A stretch of DNA of 64,000 nucleotides from Pleodorina starrii (Eukaryota > Chlorophyta > Chlorophyceae > Chlamydomonadales > Volvocaceae). The notes under the pieces are model-generated. The model saw nothing but the letters and a program-made list of their open reading frames with translations, had not been told where the DNA came from and ran no database searches. Made by a program: the position numbers and the translations under genes. Below are positions 11,720 to 20,967 of this stretch, in pieces (position 1 is the first letter of the stretch; each line of letters starts with the position of its first letter). The stretch spans positions 124,001 through 188,000 of the forward strand of contig BRXU01000030.1 in NCBI GenBank assembly GCA_030267565.1. Reading direction: 5' to 3'.

Positions 11720-13278
11720 ATACACGCACATACATGTGTCAAGGTGCGCGGTACGTACTTGCATACATATCATAGCCGGTGATAGCTAGTGCAACAGCGG
11801 CGACAACTTGCTTGCAACAACGGCAGAGGCTACAGCCATGCCAGCAACACGCGCGACAGCAAACGCCGGCGTTTCTCTGGCGGAGACTGATGACATACCT
11901 GCTGCCAGGTGTGGCCGGTTTCGTGTTGAAGTACCATGCATACGATGCTGGTGGCGCAGCACGGAAGCGACTAACAAATGGTTGCATTCGGTCGGTCATA
12001 CCACAACCAGCAGCCGAGTGATGAGGGCGGGCATCGAGTCCAGCCATACACACAGGCGGATGTACATACGTAGGTCGTCTGACGGCGTTCGCGCGAGCGG
12101 GCCATTCGCAGCCGTGGCGTTGACATGTTGAAAATCAAATCAGCTACTTCGTAAGCGACTGAAGCCTGTTGGCTACCCACGCATGATGATATTTCTGGCT
12201 GCTCGTGATGACTTTTTATTGTATCCGGTCATGCGTGCTGTTGGCCTTGGTTTCGTCCGGCACGTTTCATGCGGACGCGTGGCTTGGTGGCCGCACGCAT
12301 GGCTGGCATAATAACAAGCATAAGCCCAACCGGAGGCCGAGGCGTGGGTTATTAAAAGAGCAGAAAGAGGTGATGAGGTGGGGGTTTAAGTATGTGTTGG
12401 TGCCCGTCGGCTGTCGCATATCGTGCGGGGCGCGTTCCGTTTGCCGCCTGCGTGGTGATCACAATCTTATTGAGCGCCCGGACAGCGTGGTCATTAGCGT
12501 GGAGTTGATTGCAGCATGTTTTGGCCGCTTCATTGCCCGCCCTTAGGGTGCGGAGCGAGTAGATAGGGGACGGAGATCCTTCCGGATAGCACCTACCGGC
12601 GAAGCCGAGGCTTATGGCCTCTTCGTTGTGCTGTGTAGCAGATAGACTTTCCACCCCTCTCTCGTTATTTAGAGCTGGATGGGCTACCTCGCTCTGTGTG
12701 TTGGAGGGCTTTGTCATGTTGTTTCAGCTTGTGGTTGGTGTCTGCTGTGCATCCTATTTCGATTATGCGCACGGTGTGTTGACTAGGATCCGGAGGTCCC
12801 ATGTATACGGTCGCGTGTGCCTCGTTGAGAGTGATGTTAGGGATTAGGAGTAGATCAGGGTGCATTTTGAGCCGTTTCTCCTCCGGGGTGTTTGATTGGG
12901 AGCAGCCATTGAGGTACGTAGTCTTGTGCCTGCTACATAGTCTGGCCGGTTGTCTGCCGGGCCCGCGCCCATGCATGCATGACCGTGCAGCAGCCCCCGT
13001 TAGTCCCCCGCCGGGCAAGCGTACTGGCATGGTGATGGTTTGGATCGCCTGCGCGGTTGTGCCGTAGGATGTACAGAGCACGCATCCGTGGGTGGCGGCA
13101 GCCGCCCACGCAGGATATGCGCCCCGGAGGCAGGGTTGTGGCACAGGTATGGGGCAGGACGCAACTGGGCTCTCCCGGGGCCAATGGCTGGGTTCTTGAA
13201 GCGGTTCGCGAGCTTGGCGTTCCATCCATAGCTTGCCGTACAGGTAGCACTGCTTGCTTGGCGTGTTTGTGTCGGCCT
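11043..13278. repeat. Block A: first copy of a 2.2-kb segmental duplication
   Basis: The block runs from inside P450 intron 11 through exons 12-13 and 1.5 kb downstream. It matches 28705-30939 essentially base for base by eye, apart from a small change seven bases after the common TACAATGCGTGAGAC start. Confidence 0.93.
12352..12890 (-). pseudogene. Possible remnant of an algal non-LTR retrotransposon protein
   Basis: On the minus strand a segment at about 12668-12885 encodes MHPDLLLIPNITLNEAHA and RIIEIGCTADTNHKLKQHD. About 12430-12560, in another frame, encodes LRAGNEAAKTCCNQLHAND. The order and wording recall the region after the reverse transcriptase in polyproteins of green-algal non-LTR elements (a VEVGYCSDT-like motif). 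That is family knowledge held with low certainty. The frame is broken and no catalytic motif remains. The same remnant occurs in A' at about 30013-30551. Confidence 0.3.
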
Positions 13279-13923
13279 GTCATGACGGATTACTGAATTC
13301 GTTCGATTTGCGGGACAGGCGCGCTGGTCTGAGATCGAAGGCGAGGTTACGGTGTAATGTCGCATGGGTCTGTGGGTCGCTGATGCGTATCATATTTGAG
13401 ATGTGGTTGGTTTGGAAGATGTGTTTTGTGGTTGGAATATTTCCATTGCGTTGATCTCCTGGCAGTCTGGTGGTTTGCTTACCTGTGGTTGGTTTCTGGT
13501 ACGGCAGTCATGATCTGTTGGTTCTTAAGGGTCATTTCGACGCTGTCCCAGCGTCTCGTGTCACGATTGACTGCTCGACGCTTAGTCGTAGCCTGATTCG
13601 CGACAGTGAGTATCATGTGAGGAATTAGGATCATTGGGCGAATGTAGCCCAGGCCTCCCGTGGAACGATGAGACCCGGAAGTCGCGTACCGCGGACCACT
13701 ACTCGTTTGTAACGGAACCCTGACATATTTCGTAGTCAGACTACTGGCCGGTCTATGAATTGGGCTACGGAGCAGCGAGTTCGTCAGCCTGATGGTGCTA
13801 CCTGATGGCGTTCCTTCGGCGGCTTTCCGTTATTCCAGCTTTGGTGCTGCAGGCGGAATATTCCTATCTGCTGCCATTGCTTCACTTTCCTCCTTCTCTT
13901 TCTACCTTAACACCACAACCTTC
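13279..13923. repeat. 646-bp direct repeat, copy 1
   Basis: The segment beginning GTCATGACGGATTACTGAAT and ending CACAACCTTC recurs at 21736-22380. Its left edge coincides with the end of block A. Short open frames inside it are not recognisable. Confidence 0.9.
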
Positions 13924-14561
13924 TGACACGAGACCTTGCCTGGCTTCAGCCAGGATCGAGCTACGAGACCGCTTGGTGATTACGCGATGGAGCTATTAAT
14001 TGATGATAATGTCTTGAAGATGCCGGCGAATATGATCGAGTGCCGGCCTGTGATGTTCATCGTGATGCCCGCCGAGACCTGAGCGTTTGGAAGGGAGATC
14101 GAGTACCCTTTGTGAAGACCGATGCATGATCTGGATGCCTTTGAGTGGGTTAACGAGCGCGAAACGCGTCCGGCTCCTTGTCGTGTACCCGCCGGCCATC
14201 GATAGGGTTGTCCGTCGTTTGCGAGTTACTTTGCGGGAAGGTTGCAGGTCACCGGGCAGCGTTATTGTAGCCTGAATTAGGAGGTTACACAGGTGGGGTC
14301 CTGTTTGGCATGATTTAGCAGCGCGCGCCGAGCCACCAGCGCGAGGGTGAGCCAAGGGACGGGGGCTGAACGGAGAGCCTGCCCGTGCCCGCAGATAAGC
14401 GGCGGTCAGTAGCTTGCGATGGGTGCCGGCTCCTTACGGCATAATGCGTGATAGCCGACGGGTTTGACTTTTAGCAAGTCGGCAGCGTGAAGAGCTTTGA
14501 CAACCGGCGGCCCCTTGTGTACGGCCTTGATACCCAGGGGGGGCGTGCTAGCCAGGGTTTT
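13924..14561. other. Unassigned DNA left of the chromovirus insertion
   Basis: There is no recognisable gene. It is continuous with 20801-20967 once the retrotransposon is set aside, so it probably belongs to an older insert into which the chromovirus jumped. Confidence 0.4.
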
Positions 14562-14843
14562 TGTTGTAGTGAGATACGTAGGTAAATACCTTTGTCTCAG
14601 GCCGGCACTGCCCCGGCCACGGTATTTACTACCGTGCTCAGAATCGAATCAGAACTTAACGTCCAGTCATCGTTCTTTCTGTGAGCAAAGACGGCTTCGA
14701 GATTCGTGATTGTCGTACAGATTCTAGAATACTCGTTCAAGAGATATTCTATACTATTCGGAAAGTTCTGTTATCGGTAATTCGATAATCATAATCATAT
14801 TCAATAATTCGTATAAGTACTGTGTAGCCATCACGCTACAACA
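14562..14843 (-). repeat. 3' LTR of the chromovirus
   Basis: 282 bp with TG...CA ends after an inverted TGTTGTAG/CTACAACA pair. It is preceded on its outer side by the target duplication GTTTT. The pol frame ends inside it at 14831. Confidence 0.95.
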
Positions 14844-17428
14844 GCTGCCTCCTCCCCCGAGGAACCAGCGTCCGCGCTGTGTTCCGGGCGAGTTTTCCAA
14901 TATTCGTTCACCAATTCGTCTGGAACGTCCTTCGAATCAAGCCACGTGTTGTGTTCGTCACCGTAGCCTTGCCACTGTACCAGGAAACGATACAAAGTCC
15001 GTCGGCGTAACTTCCGTTCTTCGTGTTTCACAATTTTCGAAATAACCCAAACGGGTCGGGAAGTTTCACCATCTATTTCCAAAGGCGGAGGTGGATTCGT
15101 AGGTCCATTCGACACATCAGTACGATATGGACGTAGCAGAGACACATGGAAGACATCGTGGAATCGATATTCAGGAGGCAACTTCAATCGAAACGCAACG
15201 GGATTGATGCGTTCTGTGATCGTAAAAGGTCCAATGAATTTCGGCATCAATTTTCGTGTTCCTGCTTGCAAAGAAAGGTTTCGAGTGCTCAACAAAACTT
15301 GTTGTCCAACAGAGAGAGTGATTTTTCGACGGTTTCGACTCTCCTGTACCAAAGCGCGATCTTGAGCAGCTTCGTAAAATCGTTTCGCAAGTTTCAACCG
15401 ATCGTGTAGGGTGTCAACGTAATCTTTTGCAACGGGAACGGCGTCACCCAGTTCCAACTGCAAAGGAGTTCGAGGGTGGAAACCGTAGTTCAAGAAGAAG
15501 GGGGAATGTCCCGTTGTTCGATTTTTCAGATTGTTAATCGAGAACTCAGCAGCGTCGAGATGCTGATCCCATTCGTGCGGATCATGCGTCGCATAGTGTC
15601 GTAGCATGTCGCCGAGAACGCGATTAATTCGCTCCGTCTGTCCATCGGATTCGGGGTGAAAAGCCGTACTGGTATGTTGCTTCGCACCAGCGCGTTTCAA
15701 CAACGCAGGCAGGAAATGCCCTTTGAATCGTGGATCGCGGTCGGAAATAATCGTTTTCGGCATTCCATGAAGTCGTACCACGTTATGGAACATCAAATCC
15801 GCAGTTTGTATCGCGGTTGCGGTCGTACGGCACGGAGCTAAATGTACCATTTTTGTGAGGCGATCGACAAAGACGAGGATCGCATCAAAATGCCGTTTCG
15901 TCTTCGGAAGTCCCACAACGAAATCCATGGACACACTGTCCCAAGGCATTTCAGGAATCGGCAGAGGTCGTAATTCCCCAAACGGCAAACCAGATGCAGG
16001 TTTAGTCCGTTGGCAAGTATCGCACTTCGCAACGAAATCGGTCACATCAGCTCGAAGGGTTGACCACCAGAAATTTCGTTGGACGAGTTCGATAGTTCGG
16101 TCACGACCTGGATGGCCAGACAACGTGTCAGCATGGGCTCGAGCGATGATTTCGTGCTTCAATGCAGGATCGTTAGGAACAACGATTCGCCATTGGTTCT
16201 CCTCCTCTTCCAAAACGTAAAATCCGCCAGGATGTGTGATCAGTGAACGAGTGTTTTTCGGATTTTGGAAGTAAGCGTCGCGCTGCGTGGCTTCAGCCAG
16301 TCGAGTGAGGAGGGGCGAATCAGAGGAAGGTTCGACCGCACAGAGAATCGTGGCCAGATTCGGGTGCCGGGATAAGGCGTCGGCAACAACGTTCAATTTG
16401 CCAGGACGATAAACCCAGTCGAAATTGAACTGTTCGAGAAATTCGATCCATCGGGCCTGTCGTCGACTGATATGCGTCTGCGTCTTCAAGTATGTCAGGG
16501 GGTGATGGTCAGTCACCAGAGTGAAGGGAATGTTACTCTGCAAGTAACAACGCCACTCACGTAGTGCGTTCACAACGCCAAGAAGTTCTTGTTCGCCAGT
16601 CGCATAATTTCGTTCAGCCGGAGAAAATTTGCGGCTCGTGAAGGCAACGGGACGTCCGTCCTGAAGTAGGACAGCGCCAGTGCCGTTCAAAGAGGCATCG
16701 GAAACCACTTCGAAAGGTCGTTCGAAATCAGGGTATGACAAAAGGACGTCAGTCGACAGGCGGTTCTTGATGGATTCAAAAGCAGCCAACGCCGGTGGTG
16801 GCCACTGGTCCGGGAGGCGCGAATTGGAGAAAAGATCCGTGAGCGGCGCGGCCAGAGAAGCAAAATTTCGGATAAATCGGCGAAAGTAATTCGCAAGGCC
16901 AACAAAGGCCCGCAACTCGCTCAGGTCTTTGGGTAACGGCCATGTTCGAATCGCTTCCACCTTTTTCGGATCCATTCGAATTCCGTCCGCACAAACCACG
17001 TGACCAAGGTATTTCACTTCAGATCGCCAAAATTCGCATTTCGATAATTTGGCTTTCAAGTCGTGCTTACGGAGAGTTTCGAGCACCAATCGTAGATGAT
17101 TCGCATGCTCCTCTGGTGTTTTCGAGTAGATGAGAATGTCATCCAGGTAGACGGTTACGAATCGATGCATGTAGGGTGCGAAAATTCGGTTCATCGTCGC
17201 TTGGAACGTTGCGGGAGCGTTCGAAAGACCAAAAGGCAGCACCAACCATTCGAAATGTCCGAGCGGCGTGTTAAAAGCCGTTTTCGGAACGTCGTCGGGA
17301 TGAATTCGCAGTTGGTGGTAACCAGAGGCCAAATCAAGTGCCGTAAAAAGACGTGCGCCCGACAAACGATCAAGCGTGTCATCGATTCGAGGCAGAGGAT
17401 AGCGGTTCTTAATCGTGATTCGGTTCAG
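14831..17428 (-). CDS. pol: Chromovirus pol, second part: reverse transcriptase, RNase H, integrase, chromodomain
   Basis: The frame continues that of 17432-18871 after a TGA. In order it encodes the reverse transcriptase fingers and palm, with [10 protein letters not shown] and the catalytic YLDDIL box; RNase H with [16 protein letters not shown] and [11 protein letters not shown]; and a histidine/cysteine zinc-binding integrase N-terminus with CDTCQRTK. The integrase DDE core follows (first Asp in [10 protein letters not shown], second in ISDRDPRF, Glu in [14 protein letters not shown]). A C-terminal chromodomain at about 14900-15056 carries [10 protein letters not shown]. All catalytic residues I can check are present. 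The methionine-like start at about 17365 is not biological. The protein would be made only as part of a gag-pol fusion, which the TGA at 17429-17431 now prevents unless it is read through. Confidence 0.92.
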   Translation of the reverse strand: MNRITIKNRYPLPRIDDTLDRLSGARLFTALDLASGYHQLRIHPDDVPKTAFNTPLGHFEWLVLPFGLSNAPATFQATMNRIFAPYMHRFVTVYLDDILIYSKTPEEHANHLRLVLETLRKHDLKAKLSKCEFWRSEVKYLGHVVCADGIRMDPKKVEAIRTWPLPKDLSELRAFVGLANYFRRFIRNFASLAAPLTDLFSNSRLPDQWPPPALAAFESIKNRLSTDVLLSYPDFERPFEVVSDASLNGTGAVLLQDGRPVAFTSRKFSPAERNYATGEQELLGVVNALREWRCYLQSNIPFTLVTDHHPLTYLKTQTHISRRQARWIEFLEQFNFDWVYRPGKLNVVADALSRHPNLATILCAVEPSSDSPLLTRLAEATQRDAYFQNPKNTRSLITHPGGFYVLEEEENQWRIVVPNDPALKHEIIARAHADTLSGHPGRDRTIELVQRNFWWSTLRADVTDFVAKCDTCQRTKPASGLPFGELRPLPIPEMPWDSVSMDFVVGLPKTKRHFDAILVFVDRLTKMVHLAPCRTTATAIQTADLMFHNVVRLHGMPKTIISDRDPRFKGHFLPALLKRAGAKQHTSTAFHPESDGQTERINRVLGDMLRHYATHDPHEWDQHLDAAEFSINNLKNRTTGHSPFFLNYGFHPRTPLQLELGDAVPVAKDYVDTLHDRLKLAKRFYEAAQDRALVQESRNRRKITLSVGQQVLLSTRNLSLQAGTRKLMPKFIGPFTITERINPVAFRLKLPPEYRFHDVFHVSLLRPYRTDVSNGPTNPPPPLEIDGETSRPVWVISKIVKHEERKLRRRTLYRFLVQWQGYGDEHNTWLDSKDVPDELVNEYWKTRPEHSADAGSSGEEAAVVA

Positions 17429-17431
17429 GGC
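17429..17431 (-). other. In-frame TGA inside the reverse transcriptase
   Basis: The stop interrupts the conserved CIDY-x-ALN segment, where related elements, including the fragment at 26009-28704, have Arg. One C-to-T change at a CGA codon would explain it. The flanking frame is otherwise intact on both sides. Confidence 0.9.
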
Positions 17432-18871
17432 TCAATAATCGATACACATTCGAAGCTCTCCAGTCTTCTTGGTCACGAAAAGGATCGGCGCACCGTAGGG
17501 CGAAGTGGAAGGTTGGATCATCCCTTTCGCCAAAAGTTCTTTCACTTGTTTTTCGACCTCTTCCTTTTCCAGGAGAGACAACCGATATTGTGGTCGGAAA
17601 ACAGGTTGCGCGTCAGGTTCGAGCGGGATAGTATGATGCACACCACGGTCAGGTGGCAACCCGGTAATGGGGGCAAAAACGTCCGCGTAATCGTGAAGAA
17701 TTGTCGAGAGTTCGCGATTCGCTTCGATATCGGGTGGAAGATTGATTTCGGGTTCGAGCGAATTAACCTGTGGAACGGGGCTGGGGAAAGATGCGGTCTG
17801 AGAATCGAGAGGGCGGACAACCACCAGCAACCCGCGAGAACCGGGTGACTCGCACAGGTCTCGCAATGCGCGTTCCGCGGATACCACAGACGTGCGCTTA
17901 GGCGCTTTTTCGAGAAAATTCGTTTCGATAGGAATCGGATCGTCGGTCGGAATGGGAGGTGCTTGTAAAGCGCGCAGCACAAACTGCCCACCGTTCGGCC
18001 GTTGGAGGGTAAGCTCGCCACGCGCGGGCCTTAATCGCGCGTCGAAGCGAGACAAGAAGTTCGAGCCAAGGATTACGTCAGCGGAGACAGTCATGCTTGG
18101 AAGGACGAGCAGACGTACGTCGGTTCCAAAACGGTCGAGGCGCAATCGAGCACGACATTCGCCAAGAATGGGGCTAGTCGACTGATCCGCTAAGCGTACC
18201 GGCGCGAAAGGAGTAGGCAAGAGTCGTAATCCGAGCTTGGTAGCCAGGGTCTGGGAGATGAAACAATGCGTAGCGCCTGTGTCTGGGAGAACTCGTACCA
18301 CCGTGGCGCCAAGTCGACCCGCAAAAAGGTTCAGTTGCGCATTACCATCAGTAACGGCGCATTTCGGTTCGACGGGTTGACTTTTCGGAGGATCCCACCA
18401 GAGTTCATGGCTAGTCGTTTCACGTGTCGGATCGGGAAAGTCGAGTCGTTTCGATTTGTACAGCTGAGTCCCCTCCGGCAGGGTCATAAGTCGTGTCATG
18501 CCATGAAGAAGGCTACGAACGTTTCGCAGATCAGCCGGAACAAGGATACACGCTGAGATGCTCGGATCGAATGCCTTGCAGGTTCGATAGTGTCGTAAGA
18601 AAGACGCAAGAAGATGAACGGGAGGGTTCATCCAGATGGTGTGGCCGGAACAATCGAAAGTCAGGAAAGAGCGGGTCGGAGAAGCGAAAACCTTACAAAT
18701 CGAGTTACTGCCGTCATCGTTGGCAGCGGCGTCCAAGGTAAACGTTCGTCCAATGCGCTCCTCAAGCTGCGCAATTAGGTCAAGGTCAATCATGCGCGAG
18801 TCGTAATCGGGAGCTAGTTTCGAAACGTTCGACCCAGTACGTCCGCCACACAAAAACGACTGGGCAACTCC
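17432..18871 (-). CDS. pol: Chromovirus pol, first part: Dam-like methyltransferase domain, protease, start of reverse transcriptase
   Basis: The frame runs on directly from the gag TAG (18872-18874), so there is no separate ATG. Counting from 18853, residues about 20-150 resemble the phage DNA N6-adenine methyltransferase (Dam) family: FTLDAAA at 38-44 (AdoMet-site-like), IWMNPP at 73-78 (the NPPY-type catalytic motif) and CILVPAD at about 102-108. The retropepsin motif LPDTGATHCF lies at about 189-198, followed by a flap and ILGSNFLSRFD. Next comes the reverse transcriptase entry with KQVKELLAKGMIQPSTSPYG. The frame ends at the TGA within the reverse transcriptase. A methyltransferase in this position is not part of the usual chromovirus layout. 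Confidence 0.88.
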   Translation of the reverse strand, partial: GVAQSFLCGGRTGSNVSKLAPDYDSRMIDLDLIAQLEERIGRTFTLDAAANDDGSNSICKVFASPTRSFLTFDCSGHTIWMNPPVHLLASFLRHYRTCKAFDPSISACILVPADLRNVRSLLHGMTRLMTLPEGTQLYKSKRLDFPDPTRETTSHELWWDPPKSQPVEPKCAVTDGNAQLNLFAGRLGATVVRVLPDTGATHCFISQTLATKLGLRLLPTPFAPVRLADQSTSPILGECRARLRLDRFGTDVRLLVLPSMTVSADVILGSNFLSRFDARLRPARGELTLQRPNGGQFVLRALQAPPIPTDDPIPIETNFLEKAPKRTSVVSAERALRDLCESPGSRGLLVVVRPLDSQTASFPSPVPQVNSLEPEINLPPDIEANRELSTILHDYADVFAPITGLPPDRGVHHTIPLEPDAQPVFRPQYRLSLLEKEEVEKQVKELLAKGMIQPSTSPYGAPILFVTKKTGELRMCIDY

Positions 18872-20278
18872 CTACTTCGGGTGCGGGATTCCCGGGCACG
18901 CGGCCTTAATGTGCTTAGCCTGCTGCCCGCACTTAAAGCATCGTCCCTGGTCCATCCATTCGAACTTCGCCTTGTTCGTCAAAAACGTTCCGGGAACTAG
19001 GGGGTTCGGGACGTTCGACGGTTCGTTGGGCTTCTCTTCCGCCATCCGAAAGGCCCACTGCATCGCTTTCGACATGACACGCCCAGGCCGCGCCGGAGTC
19101 GCCTCGTCAGTGCGCGCCTGGTTCGCAGCGGTCGAGTCGCGGTTGTGGCCCTGACGGTCCTGTCGAGATCGCTTGTTGACAGTTTCAACCCACGACGAGG
19201 TCGATGGTCGTTTGCCGTTGTCGTTGGCGTCCTGTCGGGAGTTTCGGGAACGTTTCTTAGAACCAGAGGCCGCGTAATGCAAAGAAGCGCGCGACTGGCC
19301 CTGGGCCCGTGCCTTAAGCTTCTTTTCTTCGCCAATGGCATAGTCGACAAGGTCGGTCAAGTTCGCGAATTCGTTGCCATTGCTATCGACACGGCACTGA
19401 GCTTGCAGTTCGCGAATCAGGCCCTTACGAAACATCTTCACCAAGGCCTTCGAGTCAGTAAATTTCGCACGGCGAGCGATTTCCCGAAAACGAGCATTGT
19501 ATTCGGTAACACCCTTCGCCGGATCCATTCGCACTTGACCCTCAAGCAACTGTTCGAGCGCTTCATCTTCCTTCGTGCGCACCTTGGGGTCGAAGCGGTT
19601 CAGAAAATCGCGGAGGAGTTCGGTCAGATCGAACGGCTTGTTGGACTGCTTCTGCTCCCTTCGCCAGTCAGCCAGCCAGTCCTGAGCACCGGGCGGGTAC
19701 TCCTTCACCGCCGTTCGGAACTGCCAAACGGAATCTTCGAGCTGGTTCGGAATGAATCGCACAGCCCACTCCTGGAAGTCGTTCACAAAGTTGTCCAGGG
19801 ATCCGTCCTTCGATGGCTGCGGGGGTTCGTTTTTCAAGTGAGGTCGCAGTTCAGTCCGGTTCGAAACTCCATTCAAAGCAAAACGATCAGCATCAGAATC
19901 GTTTCGAGTGCTTACCGATGGCACTGGGGGTCGCGATCCTGATGCGCTCGCGTTGGCCAAATCGGCCTGCGCGCGAACCAGTTCGAGTTCGGCCTGCTTC
20001 AGCTTCAACTGCGTGTCAGCGAGCTGAATCTGAGCAGCAATATCGGGGTTCGAAGGTCCAGTCGCCGCCTCGGCGCCGGTCGGAGTCGGAGTCGGCGTGG
20101 TCCGAGCAGGCGGCGGCTGCTGCCGTTGCTGCTGTGGCCGCTGTTGCTGCTGGGCCGTGTTCGCAGGGTTCGAAAGGTTCGTAGGGTTCGTAGGGTTCGT
20201 AGGGTTCACGTTGTTCGTGTTGCCATCTACGGTCATAGGATCGTTCGGCAAAGTGTTCGTCTCTGTCGGGTCGGTCAT
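18872..20278 (-). CDS. gag: Chromovirus Gag with a zinc knuckle
   Basis: 468 residues starting from an ATG 236 bp inside the 5' LTR. The N-terminus is low complexity (NPTN repeats, then Gln/Pro). A helix rich in Gln/Leu/Glu follows, then a retrotransposon gag core at about 145-330 with WLADWRREQ and DFLNRFDPKVRTKEDEALEQ. A basic region comes next, ending in the zinc knuckle CFKCGQQAKHIKAAC. The knuckle spacing is C-x2-C-x5-H-x4-C, one residue longer than the retroviral C-x2-C-x4-H-x4-C. It ends in TAG followed by GGAGTT. The pol frame is the same frame, so translational readthrough of the TAG would give a Gag-Pol fusion. Confidence 0.93.
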   Translation of the reverse strand: MTDPTETNTLPNDPMTVDGNTNNVNPTNPTNPTNLSNPANTAQQQQRPQQQRQQPPPARTTPTPTPTGAEAATGPSNPDIAAQIQLADTQLKLKQAELELVRAQADLANASASGSRPPVPSVSTRNDSDADRFALNGVSNRTELRPHLKNEPPQPSKDGSLDNFVNDFQEWAVRFIPNQLEDSVWQFRTAVKEYPPGAQDWLADWRREQKQSNKPFDLTELLRDFLNRFDPKVRTKEDEALEQLLEGQVRMDPAKGVTEYNARFREIARRAKFTDSKALVKMFRKGLIRELQAQCRVDSNGNEFANLTDLVDYAIGEEKKLKARAQGQSRASLHYAASGSKKRSRNSRQDANDNGKRPSTSSWVETVNKRSRQDRQGHNRDSTAANQARTDEATPARPGRVMSKAMQWAFRMAEEKPNEPSNVPNPLVPGTFLTNKAKFEWMDQGRCFKCGQQAKHIKAACPGIPHPK

Positions 20279-20491
20279 AGCTGAACGTTAGCGTATTGCA
20301 AACCTGAGATGCAGAGTCGCGCGAGTAACTCGCGGATGAGCACTGCGTCAGTCAGACGGCTTGCTGGCAAGTCACTCAGCATGAACCACTCTGAACCGAA
20401 GCCGTAGCGACCTAACGCGTGGAGCACCGCCGACGACTTGAGACTAGCAAGTCGTGCGGCTCGTTCGTCTGGTGTAAAATCGAAGCGAGTC

Positions 20492-20509
20492 AGTGTTGCT
20501 GAGACACCA
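20492..20509 (-). promoter_or_regulatory. Candidate tRNA primer-binding site of the chromovirus
   Basis: Read on the minus strand, TGGTGTCTCAGC begins four bases inside the 5' LTR. TGG is the expected complement of a tRNA CCA end. I cannot name the tRNA from memory. Confidence 0.5.
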
Positions 20510-20513
20510 AAGA

Positions 20514-20795
20514 TGTTGTAGTGAGATACGTAGGTAAATACCTTTGTCTCAGGCCGGCACTGCCCCGGCCACGGTATTTACTACCGTGCTCAGAATCGAA
20601 TCAGAACTTAACGTCCAGTCATCGTTCTTTCTGTGAGCAAAGACGGCTTCGAGATTCGTGATTGTCGTACAGATTCTAGAATACTCGTTCAAGAGATATT
20701 CTATACTATTCGGAAAGTTCTGTTATCGGTAATTCGATAATCATAATCATATTCAATAATTCGTATAAGTACTGTGTAGCCATCACGCTACAACA
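20514..20795 (-). repeat. 5' LTR of the chromovirus
   Basis: 282 bp, identical by eye to 14562-14843, followed by the target duplication GTTTT at 20796-20800. Confidence 0.95.
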
Positions 20796-20967
20796 GTTTT
20801 CCCCCGAGTGCGGCATTCCGGGCGCAGACATCTGGTCCTCTGATAGGGCGGTTTTCTTTTGTATGTGGCGCTTCCCGGGAATGGCTTTATTCCGGCCGCG
20901 CGGGTGCGCCGTGTTTCACTGCCCAGACGTGTCATTCTAGTGCACCGTTTCTGCCAGCCGTGCTGGA

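Larger units (their letters stand above)
14562..20795 (-). mobile_element. Full-length Ty3/gypsy chromovirus with identical LTRs
   Basis: A 6234-bp element on the minus strand. Its two 282-bp LTRs begin TGTTGTAG and end CTACAACA and are identical by eye. A 5-bp target duplication GTTTT flanks it (14557-14561 and 20796-20800). In element order the parts are: 5' LTR at 20514-20795; candidate primer-binding site beginning TGGTGTCTCAGC four bases inside it; gag; a Dam-like methyltransferase domain; aspartic protease; reverse transcriptase; RNase H; integrase; chromodomain; a purine tract at about 14844-14858; and the 3' LTR. The chromodomain places it among chromoviruses. LTR identity indicates recent insertion. 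Gag and pol share one frame broken by a TAG at the gag end and a TGA in the reverse transcriptase. Confidence 0.95.

Noticed and set aside
10997..11775. Overlapping 240- and 193-codon frames at the P450 3' end
   Set aside because: They read through introns 11 and 12. The spliced exons 12 and 13 explain the real coding signal.
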